From Chloroflexota bacterium (lineage in GTDB: Bacteria > Chloroflexota > Ktedonobacteria > Ktedonobacterales > Ktedonobacteraceae), in the NCBI GenBank assembly GCA_902812455.1, contig CADDZH010000014.1, positions 1 to 64,000 of the forward strand: a DNA stretch of 64,000 nt, read 5' to 3'. Position numbers and translations under genes: made by a program. Shown in pieces: positions 57,804 through 64,000 of this stretch (within the stretch, counting starts at the first letter, position 1; each line of letters starts with the position of its first letter). A model generated the notes under the pieces. The model saw only the letters and a list, made by a program, of their open reading frames with translations, had not been told where the DNA came from and did no database searches.

Positions 57804-58196
57804 ATGTCATCTCCCACACGTGATCCTGAAGCGATGCTGCCGCTCACGCCGGCGGTCTTCCACATCTTGCTTGCCCTGGCAGATGGCGAGCGGCATGGCT
57901 ACGGCATTATGCAGGAAATCATTGCGCACAGCGGAGGCAAGATGCGCATCGGGCCAACCACACTTTATCGCTCCATCAAGCATATGCTGGCCAGCGGCTT
58001 GATAGTAGAAACGGATGAGCGCCCAGACCCGGCGTTAGATGACGAGCGGCGTCGCTACTACCGGCTCACGCCGTTCGGGCAACAGGTCGCTCTCGCCGAA
58101 ACCGAGCGCCTGGAGCAAGCGCTGCATGTAGCCCGCACAAAGCCATTATTGCGCAGCTTGAAGCAGGCCTCCCCAGTTCATGGAGTATCACGATGA
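57804..58196 (+). CDS. PadR-family transcriptional regulator
   Basis: 130 residues from the ATG at 57804 (AAAGAGGAAACA upstream). Winged helix with LTPAVFHILLALADGERHGY, then GGKMRIGPTTLYRSIKHMLA and DERRRYYRLTPFGQQVA, diagnostic for PadR. It has a C-terminal helix for dimerisation. The stop overlaps the start of the next gene (ATGA), so both are co-translated. PadR proteins next to membrane proteins usually control efflux or permease genes. Confidence 0.95.
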   Translation: MSSPTRDPEAMLPLTPAVFHILLALADGERHGYGIMQEIIAHSGGKMRIGPTTLYRSIKHMLASGLIVETDERPDPALDDERRRYYRLTPFGQQVALAETERLEQALHVARTKPLLRSLKQASPVHGVSR

Positions 58197-59233
58197 ATGC
58201 ATCTTTGCCGCGCATCATTGCGCTCTCCATCCGTATCTACCGGTGGCTGCTCTTGCTAGGGCCTGTAGAATTCCGCAGGGAGTACGGAGAGCAGGCAATC
58301 CAGGTTTTTCGCCAGTGCTGCCGCGATGCCTACCGCAGCAGGGGAACATTTGGCGTCATATCGCTGTGGCCTGCCACATTTAGCGAGGCCATTATTGAAA
58401 TGACTGCCGAACATCTCTTTCCGAGTGGAGGAATACATCGTATGCTGCCCACTATGCGCCGCTCAATGATCGCCACCTTCTGGGCTTTTGTCCTCTTCAC
58501 GATGGCTTACACTGCTCTTGGACACACGACCGATCCCAGGGCTCCGTTCGACGCCGTTGGGTCTGCTCACCCGGAGGTCGCCTACGCCTATGCCATCGTA
58601 TCCTATAGCGGGGAGATCGCCTTGCTGGCAATTGCGCTGGGTGGATTGCCTATCCTGTTCACGGCTGTGAAACATGCCATTCCAGGCGGGCTGCGAAACG
58701 TGGTGAAACTGTTCGCGATCAAGCCGAAACAGGTGCTGCTCCTGTTCGGTGCCGCGCTGCTCATCACCATCTGCTTCCTGGGCTATCTCCTGGCAACAGA
58801 GTTCATTTTTACTGCGCCTTCAACAACATGCCAGCCGGGCGTCTGTGTTGCTGGAGAGCCATTTCTCCTGCTTGCGCTTGCCTTCATTGCACTCGTTGCC
58901 GGCATCACGCTCTTCGTCTACCTGATCCTGGTGATCACTGCTGCCTTCTCGCTGGCCGTCTTGCGCAGCGAGTTCAATGCGGCGTTGTTACGCTTCGCGC
59001 TTGTGCCTATTGCCATGCTTACCCTTGTAATGGGTGCGGCCACAATAGCAGCCGCCTTCTGGCTCATCAGGTTGTGGATGGTCGCGCCACAGTTTGCGAC
59101 AAGCCCTTCTGGCCTGGGCAACGGGCAGACGGCCTGGGTTGTAGCGATTATCGCCGCGATGGCCCTGGCAACATTCGTGACAGCGAGCGCATTCAGGAAT
59201 GGATTTCGTTCAAGCCGTCTTAGTACAGTATAG
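58193..59233 (+). CDS. Membrane protein translationally coupled to PadR
   Basis: 346 residues with about seven membrane helices. The N-terminal segment RWLLLLGPVEFRREYGEQAI, then QVFRQCCRDAYRSRG, resembles the permease-prefix region that follows PadR regulators in many bacteria. It precedes a helix-rich domain (MIATFWAFVLFTMAYTAL onwards) with no ABC-2 or FtsX core motif that I can name. Probably an integral protein whose level is set by PadR. Its 3' end overlaps the HIT gene on the opposite strand by 14 bp. Confidence 0.7.
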   Translation: MNASLPRIIALSIRIYRWLLLLGPVEFRREYGEQAIQVFRQCCRDAYRSRGTFGVISLWPATFSEAIIEMTAEHLFPSGGIHRMLPTMRRSMIATFWAFVLFTMAYTALGHTTDPRAPFDAVGSAHPEVAYAYAIVSYSGEIALLAIALGGLPILFTAVKHAIPGGLRNVVKLFAIKPKQVLLLFGAALLITICFLGYLLATEFIFTAPSTTCQPGVCVAGEPFLLLALAFIALVAGITLFVYLILVITAAFSLAVLRSEFNAALLRFALVPIAMLTLVMGAATIAAAFWLIRLWMVAPQFATSPSGLGNGQTAWVVAIIAAMALATFVTASAFRNGFRSSRLSTV

Positions 59234-59633
59234 TAGAAAAGAAAGGGCGAAGCTGCTGTGCTTGCTCTTCTAGCTCTGCCTCAGAGAGATAATGCACGTA
59301 CTTGAGCGAGTCAACCAGCACCTGAGGATCATCGTGGGGAACCAGGTGAAGGTGCGCATGAGGGAGGCCACTGCCGAAAGCGGTGTAGCCGATGGCTCTG
59401 GCTCCCGTCGCTGCTTTCAAACGAGCCGCAATAGCTTTGGCAAGCAGGAAGAGAGCCACATACGCTTCTTGACCGAGTTCGTAAACCTCGACTACATGCT
59501 GCCTGGGAATGATCATGCAGTGACCGAAGCCCAACGACGCCTTATCAAGAATGACGATAAACTCAGCATCCTCATATAGGCCGTGCGCAGGAAGCCCTTC
59601 GGCAGCGATCTGGCAAAAAGGGCAAGACGACAT
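59220..59633 (-). CDS. HIT-family hydrolase
   Basis: 137 residues from the ATG at 59633 with AAGAGGAGGAGCC directly before it; a longer frame runs into glyS. Signature histidine triad: LPHAHLHLVPHD near residue 97. CPFCQIAAEG at the start is typical of HIT proteins. These hydrolyse nucleoside phosphoramidates or dinucleoside polyphosphates. It follows glyS by 14 bp and is probably co-transcribed, and so is under the same T-box. Its 3' end overlaps a gene on the other strand. Confidence 0.93.
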   Translation of the reverse strand: MSSCPFCQIAAEGLPAHGLYEDAEFIVILDKASLGFGHCMIIPRQHVVEVYELGQEAYVALFLLAKAIAARLKAATGARAIGYTAFGSGLPHAHLHLVPHDDPQVLVDSLKYVHYLSEAELEEQAQQLRPFFSTILY

Positions 59634-59647
59634 GGCTCCTCCTCTTG

Positions 59648-61012
59648 TTATTTCCAGGTCACGCGTTCCCACAGGTACATGGGCAGATCAGCGATAGCCA
59701 CGCGCACCTGGGACATGGTGTCGCGATCGCGCACCGTGACTGTGTTATCGTCCAGGGTCTGGAAATCGACGGTGACGCAATAGGGCGTCCCGATCTCGTC
59801 CTGGCGGCGATAGCGACGACCAATGTTCGCCACGTCGTCATACTGAGCAACCATCAAGCGCTTCAGCGTCTCGTGGATGCTCTTTGCCGTCGTTAGCAGC
59901 TCCTCTTTGTTCTTTTGCAGCGGCAACACTGCCACTTTCACCGGGGCGATCCACGGGTGCAGGTGTAAAACCGTGCGGATATCTTTGCCATTCGGCTCCA
60001 GCTCCTCATCATAGGCGTCTATCAGCAAGTTCAGGAATGTGCGATCCACGCCGCCCGATGTCTCGACGATCCAGGGGATGTAGCGTTCTTTTGTGATCGG
60101 GTCGGTGTAGCTCAAGTCCTGGCCGCTGAACGCGCTGTGGCGCGAGAGGTCCCAGTCCTGTCGCCAGTGGATGCCTTCCCATTCCTGCCAGCCGAGGATG
60201 GTCTGGTACTCGATGTCGAAGGCCTGCTTCGCATAGTGTGCCAGCTCATCAGGGCCGTGCTCGCGGAAGCGCAGGCGATCCTTGTGATTGATCAGCCCTT
60301 TGTACCAGTCGAAGCGGCGCTCCTTCCAGTAGTCGAACCACTCCTGCATCTCGCCTGGATGTACGAAGAACTGCAAGTCCCACTGCTCGAATTCGCGCTG
60401 GCGGAACAGGAAGTTGCCAGGCGTGACCTCGTTGCGGAAGGCTTTCCCGATCTGGCAGATACCGAACGGAATCTGCATGCGCGAAGACTTCAGCACGTTG
60501 TCATAGTCCAGGTAAATGTTCTGGCAGGCTTCCCCGCGCAGGTACGTCTTCATGCGCTCGTCCTCAACCACACCCAGGTATGTCTCCATCAGCAAATTGA
60601 ACTTGCGTGGCTCCATCAACTCGCCGCCACATACCGGGCACTTATTCTGTAGCAGATTCTCTTCAGGCAGTTGATCGACGCGGAAGCGCCGCTTGCATTT
60701 TTTGCACTGGACCAGCCGGTCAACGAAATTCTCGACATGACCGCTGGCTTCCCATACGCGCGGATGGGTAATGATCGCGCCTTCGATACCCACCACGTTA
60801 TCGTTGAGCTGTACCATCGACCACCACCAGTAGCGTCGAATGTTGTTGCGCAACTCCACGCCGAGCGGCCCGAAGTCATAGATGCCGGCAACGCCCCCGT
60901 AGATTTCTGAGTTGGGATAGACGAAGCCACGCCGCTTGCACAAGGAAACAATCTTCTCCATCGGTACAAATGGAGTTTCACTGGTTGCCGGTTTGTTCTC
61001 AACCTGTGTCAT
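59648..61012 (-). CDS. glyS: Glycine--tRNA ligase (single-subunit, alpha2 type)
   Basis: 454 residues from the ATG at 61012 (GAGGAGGACACTC upstream). A longer frame goes into the T-box leader. Class II motifs: KRRGFVYPNSEIYGGVAGIY at the N-terminus, motif 2 FRNEVTPGNFLFRQREFEQW, and motif 3 IVETSGGVDRTFLNLLI. The insertion has VQCKKCKRRF and NKCPVCGGE, two CxxC pairs that would bind zinc. The C-terminal anticodon domain starts after HPWIAPVKVAVLPL. Of the two unrelated bacterial GlyRS types, this is the eukaryote/archaeal-like alpha2 form. Regulation is by a T-box riboswitch. Confidence 0.97.
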   Translation of the reverse strand: MTQVENKPATSETPFVPMEKIVSLCKRRGFVYPNSEIYGGVAGIYDFGPLGVELRNNIRRYWWWSMVQLNDNVVGIEGAIITHPRVWEASGHVENFVDRLVQCKKCKRRFRVDQLPEENLLQNKCPVCGGELMEPRKFNLLMETYLGVVEDERMKTYLRGEACQNIYLDYDNVLKSSRMQIPFGICQIGKAFRNEVTPGNFLFRQREFEQWDLQFFVHPGEMQEWFDYWKERRFDWYKGLINHKDRLRFREHGPDELAHYAKQAFDIEYQTILGWQEWEGIHWRQDWDLSRHSAFSGQDLSYTDPITKERYIPWIVETSGGVDRTFLNLLIDAYDEELEPNGKDIRTVLHLHPWIAPVKVAVLPLQKNKEELLTTAKSIHETLKRLMVAQYDDVANIGRRYRRQDEIGTPYCVTVDFQTLDDNTVTVRDRDTMSQVRVAIADLPMYLWERVTWK

Positions 61013-61030
61013 AATGAGTGTCCTCCTCAT

Positions 61031-61078
61031 AAAAAATCGCCCCAGGCGTCTCAGTGTTCTTTCATGACGCCAGGGACG
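61031..61078 (-). terminator. Terminator hairpin of the glyS T-box
   Basis: CCCTGGCGTC pairs with GACGCC-T-GGG (one mismatch) around a loop of about 15 nt, then TTTTTT. It competes with the antiterminator that includes the T-box sequence. Confidence 0.85.
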
Positions 61079-61320
61079 AAAATACGCTCGCGCAGGCCCG
61101 GGGCAACTACGTCTTACAGCATATTGCGCGGTTCCACCCTGCTTCTCCACGATCCGATTTGCTCGTGAAGCCACTCATTATGGAATATCCAACTCCGAAG
61201 CGCCCTTCACCCGTTACAGATTGCCGGCCTCGCACCCTCTACCGGCTCGCTGCCATCCCTCGCGGGCTACTCCTCTTCATCGCCGTTGGAGCATATGCAT
61301 TTTTGAACAATACCAGTATA
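61031..61320 (-). promoter_or_regulatory. T-box riboswitch (glycine) upstream of glyS
   Basis: On the minus strand: the stem I start has GATGAAGAGGAGTAG, followed by AGCGAGCCGGTAGAGGGTGC and GAGGCCGG, matching the conserved AG-box and GGTG elements. A specifier region GAAGGGCGCTTC can read GGC (Gly). The T-box AGGGTGGAACCGCGC is at 61126-61140, and a terminator hairpin follows. Uncharged tRNA-Gly would bind and allow transcription of glyS and the HIT gene. The exact 5' end is not certain. Confidence 0.93.
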
Positions 61321-61333
61321 TCAAATACGTCAA
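61307..61333 (-). promoter_or_regulatory. Possible promoter of the glyS leader
   Basis: Minus strand TTGACG (-35) with TATTGT (-10) only 15 bp apart, shorter than ideal. It lies after the stop of the ABC permease gene and before the T-box stem I, so it is the best-placed candidate. Confidence 0.4.
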
Positions 61334-61342
61334 GAGCGTGTT

Positions 61343-62161
61343 TTATTGCAAAATCAAATCTCTTTTCCTCATCCAGTACTCGGCCAGCAGCGTCAATCCC
61401 ACAATGTACCCCACCACGATCACCAGCGCCACGATACCTTGCCAGCCCATAGAGCCTGTCGTGCCAAGATTGTAACATATGATGAGGGGAATAAGCGGGA
61501 TGCGCGTCACTCCGAGAATGGCTGCCAGGGGGCCAGGGCTATTGGAATAAAGCATAGCCGCCAGCCAGGCCAGCAAGAGGATACGAGCACCTCGCGTGGC
61601 AATTGGCCTTGAGAAGGCCACTACCAGCGTGGAGATCACCATGCAATTCGCGAGCAGTCCTAGCGTGCCCGGCAGCATATTGCTCAGTGTGGCCCCCTCG
61701 ATACATCCTCCGATACCATCACACGGCGGCGGCGAAAATTTGTGGTAGCTGGCCGCCAGCACCAGCAGCATGAGAAACAGGGGCACACGCAGCACAGCCG
61801 CCGCTATGACCAGGCCCCGGATATACGATGCACGCGAGGTCAGCCGGGCAAGCGGCAGGTAGACGCGAGCGCTCAAGGCTCGCTGCGCCATGATCACCGT
61901 TCCCAGTATGGCTACAGCGCCCAGCCCCTGCCCACTCGTTCCATAAAAATAGGCCACGTTGCCGCCAAACTCAAAGAAGAAGATCGCGTACAGCAGCCAG
62001 ACGAGCACGATATCAACCAGAATCCAGCCGCTCCGTATATAGCTGAGCAGCGTAAAACGGGCAACCGTCATGCCCGGCAAGCGCCAGAAGCCCTTGAGCG
62101 CCTGCGAGATATCGAGCACTGGCAGGGGTTCGGGCCGGGTCTCATAACTTTTCATGCTCAT
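61343..62161 (-). CDS. ABC transporter permease
   Basis: 272 residues with six membrane helices, from SGWILVDIVLVWLLYAIFFF to VALVIVVGYIVGLTLLAEYW. The pattern of two helices, a cytosolic loop (RALSARVYLPLARLTSRASY), and four more helices fits the ABC-2 type permease of a drug or lipid exporter. The start ATGA overlaps the ATPase gene by 4 bp, so the two subunits are translated in step. Substrate not known. Confidence 0.82.
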   Translation of the reverse strand: MSMKSYETRPEPLPVLDISQALKGFWRLPGMTVARFTLLSYIRSGWILVDIVLVWLLYAIFFFEFGGNVAYFYGTSGQGLGAVAILGTVIMAQRALSARVYLPLARLTSRASYIRGLVIAAAVLRVPLFLMLLVLAASYHKFSPPPCDGIGGCIEGATLSNMLPGTLGLLANCMVISTLVVAFSRPIATRGARILLLAWLAAMLYSNSPGPLAAILGVTRIPLIPLIICYNLGTTGSMGWQGIVALVIVVGYIVGLTLLAEYWMRKRDLILQ

Positions 62162-63117
62162 GGCCTCTCTCCTTGCCCGCTTACGCTCATAGAAGTGACC
62201 GAGGAAGTTCTATCAACCTCCTGCGTCGCCTGCACATACACATCTTCCAGCGTGCGGCTTAGCGGATTGAGCGACGTAATAGCGATATTTGCCTCCACCA
62301 GTGCCGCCAGTATTGCAGCTTGCTCCTTGCCGGAAATACGCAGTACGTTGCCCTGCGCCTCGATCACCTGCTCAGCGATGCCCAACTGCGCCACGATATC
62401 GCTAACAGAGCGGTCATGTGCCAGCACGATCTCAACCACGTCCTGTGAGTGCAGCAAATCGCCAACCGCCCCGCTCAATATGAGTTCGCCTCGCCGCAAA
62501 ATACCCACGCTATCGCACAGCATCTCTACCTCTGCCAGGTAATGGGAGCAGAGCAGCACCGTTTTGCCCTGTCTGCGTAGCCCAGCGATCACCTGCCGGA
62601 TCTCCCACTGGCTGCGCGGATCAAGCCCGCTGGCCGGCTCATCCAGGATCAGCAGTTCGGGATCGGTCATCAGTGCCTGGGCAATCGCCAGCCGTTGCAG
62701 CATCCCTTTAGAATATCCCCCAATGACTCGATCTGCTACCTCCTGCAAATTGACCTGCTCCAACACCTCGTCGATGCGCCTGCTGTTTGCTTTCCCCCAT
62801 AATCCTGCCAGCTTGCCCAGATAGGTCAGGTATGCCCTACCCGAAAAGCGCGTCTCGAAGATGGGTCGCTCGTGTACATAGCCAATCCGCGAGTGCGCCC
62901 GCGCAACCTGCTCCTCACCCAGCACGCGCACTCGCCCCGCCGTTGGGTAAATAAAGCCCATCAGCAGCTTCACCAGCGTCGACTTCCCGGCCCCATTCTC
63001 GCCCAGCAGCCCAAAAGAAGTCCCTTCCTGAATCGTCAGATTGAGGTTATTGAGCGCCACGATGCGCCTATCATAGGCTTTGGTGAGATCGATACATTCA
63101 ATAACAGCTATGGACAT
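62158..63117 (-). CDS. ABC transporter ATP-binding protein
   Basis: 319 residues from the ATG at 63117 (GGTGGAGGCCAT upstream). Walker A GENGAGKST near residue 38, a signature loop reading YSKGMLQRLAIA (K in place of the usual G/S-G-Q), Walker B LLILDEPASGLDP, and the H-loop His in LLCSHYLAEVEML. The C-terminal 80 residues form an extra domain (ISGKEQAAILAALVEA) as in ABC-2 drug and bacitracin-type exporters. It pairs with the coupled permease gene to form a 2+2 exporter. Substrate unknown. Confidence 0.95.
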   Translation of the reverse strand: MSIAVIECIDLTKAYDRRIVALNNLNLTIQEGTSFGLLGENGAGKSTLVKLLMGFIYPTAGRVRVLGEEQVARAHSRIGYVHERPIFETRFSGRAYLTYLGKLAGLWGKANSRRIDEVLEQVNLQEVADRVIGGYSKGMLQRLAIAQALMTDPELLILDEPASGLDPRSQWEIRQVIAGLRRQGKTVLLCSHYLAEVEMLCDSVGILRRGELILSGAVGDLLHSQDVVEIVLAHDRSVSDIVAQLGIAEQVIEAQGNVLRISGKEQAAILAALVEANIAITSLNPLSRTLEDVYVQATQEVDRTSSVTSMSVSGQGERP

Positions 63118-63239
63118 ATGGCCTCCACCTCTGAATTGGCTGGTGATGTTGTCATGATATTGCCCCTTTACTTTTGGGGCCATTTTCTCCATTATGCTCT
63201 ATATTGAGACAAAACACAACAGAAAAACTTGAACATGTG

Positions 63240-63319
63240 CCTGATGCCCACAAGGGGCATCACTACATTTTGTCCCGTTCGCAACCAGAAATGTAGTGGC
63301 CTCCCTTGTGGAGGCCAGG
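63240..63319. repeat. Two inverted family B repeats before the dehydratase gene
   Basis: CCTGATGCCCACAAGGGGCA, then TCACTACAT, at 63240-63268, and ATGTAGTGGCCTCCCTTGTG, then GAGGCCAGG, at 63291-63319. The two copies face each other with 22 bp between them and could form a large cruciform. Confidence 0.8.
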
Positions 63320-63342
63320 AATGCAAAGGAGCCTGTTTAGCC

Positions 63343-64000
63343 ATGAACGATATCCCGACCTTCACCGATGTCCTGCTGGCCCGGCGGCAGATTCGCCCGT
63401 ATTTGCAGCGCACGCCCATGCACAGCTATCCGGCCATGAACGATCTTATCGGCACCCAAGTCTACATCAAACACGAGAATTATTTACCTGTCGGAGCTTT
63501 CAAAGTGCGGGGCGGCGTCAACCTTGTCTCTCAACTGAGTCCCCAGGAGCGCGAGCGCGGCGTTATTGCGGCCTCGACCGGCAATCATGGGCAATCGGTT
63601 GCCTATGCCGCCCGTCTCTTCGGCGTCAGAGCTATCATCGTCGTGCCCGAAAATGCCAACCCTGGCAAAGTAGCAGCCATGCAGGGCATGGGAGCCGAGG
63701 TCATATTCCACGGCGCGATCTACGATGAGGCCAAAGCTTACTGCGAATCCCTGGCGCAAGAGCATGGCTATCGCTACATCCATTCCGGCAACGAACCGCT
63801 GCTCATTGCAGGCGTCGCCACTGGCCCTCTGGAAATGCTGGAGGATGAACCCGAACTCGATGTCATCATCGTTCCCATCGGCGGTGGTTCGGGCGCGGCA
63901 GGAGCCTGCATTGTTGCCCGCGCCATCAATCCGCGCATTCGTGTCATCGGCGTGCAATCCGAAGCTGCACCCGCCGCCTATGAATCCTGGAAACAGCATC
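63343..64000 (+). CDS. Threonine/serine dehydratase-like PLP enzyme (3' partial)
   Basis: 219 codons are present, and the frame runs off the right edge. AAAGGAGCC precedes the ATG at 63343. Fold type II PLP motifs: the Schiff-base Lys in VGAFKVRGG, the Asn loop STGNHGQSVAYAA, and the phosphate-binding Gly loop PIGGGSGAAGA. This fits biosynthetic threonine ammonia-lyase or serine/threonine dehydratase (threonine to 2-oxobutyrate, toward isoleucine). Whether a C-terminal ACT domain follows cannot be seen. Confidence 0.9.
   Translation, partial: MNDIPTFTDVLLARRQIRPYLQRTPMHSYPAMNDLIGTQVYIKHENYLPVGAFKVRGGVNLVSQLSPQERERGVIAASTGNHGQSVAYAARLFGVRAIIVVPENANPGKVAAMQGMGAEVIFHGAIYDEAKAYCESLAQEHGYRYIHSGNEPLLIAGVATGPLEMLEDEPELDVIIVPIGGGSGAAGACIVARAINPRIRVIGVQSEAAPAAYESWKQH

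Noticed and set aside
61013..61174. Longer GlyRS N-terminus
   Set aside because: This DNA is the T-box leader and terminator. The ribosome site fits only the ATG at 61012.

Overview
The window looks like part of a Chloroflexota chromosome, most likely class Ktedonobacteria. The reasons are moderate G+C, a membrane-anchored protein with a baseplate-J-like exterior, a MurF-Alr fusion, a Gram-positive-style T-box and HrcA/CIRCE control, and many short palindromic intergenic repeats. No rRNA, tRNA, CRISPR array, prophage or intact insertion sequence was recognised. The taxonomic call is an inference from gene content, not from a marker search.

Layout. 1-6.8 kb (minus strand): alaS, an FtsA/PilM-like ATPase and a large membrane protein that runs off the left edge. 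7-13.6 kb: small enzymes and regulators (P-loop kinase, YggT-like, HAD, Phd-type antitoxin, HTH, VOC protein, RsmD). 14-22 kb: an envelope block with an FtsH-like protease, a GT39-like glycosyltransferase, an LCP ligase and a PD40 lipoprotein. 24-33.2 kb: a long plus-strand cluster of leuA-type synthase, leuC, leuD, then the complete 2-oxoacid dehydrogenase complex (E1 alpha, E1 beta, E2, E3), with a Uma2-like gene lodged between E2 and E3. 33.4-41.4 kb: an accessory region with a tandem nucleotidyltransferase, an AlkZ-type glycosylase, DinB, dienelactone hydrolase, an ArsR-DUF2087 regulator, HEAT and Mop proteins and a VapBC-like pair. 41.4-51.2 kb: a MurF-alanine racemase fusion, two small secreted or membrane proteins, DprA, a gluzincin peptidase and a class A PBP. 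51.2-56.4 kb: the heat-shock operon hrcA-grpE-dnaK-dnaJ behind a sigma-A promoter and CIRCE. 56.4-64 kb: an EEP nuclease, PadR plus a membrane protein, glyS-HIT under a glycine T-box, an ABC exporter and the start of a threonine dehydratase-like gene.

Functional themes. Peptidoglycan synthesis and envelope assembly (MurF-Alr, PBP, LCP, GT39, FtsH-like) recur through the window. Central carbon flow is represented by LeuACD and the dehydrogenase complex, and protein quality control by DnaK/J/GrpE and the FtsH-like protease.

The most unusual signal is the set of short palindromic repeat families. One family (core GTAGGGGCGC...GCGCCCCTAC) lies between genes, forms the dnaJ terminator, supplies TAG stop codons to two genes, and is read in one and the same frame as a short peptide ([12 protein letters not shown]) inside pdhA and murF-alr. 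This recalls the in-frame palindromic elements known from Rickettsia. A separate element of about 118 bp with 14-bp inverted ends lies upstream of padR.
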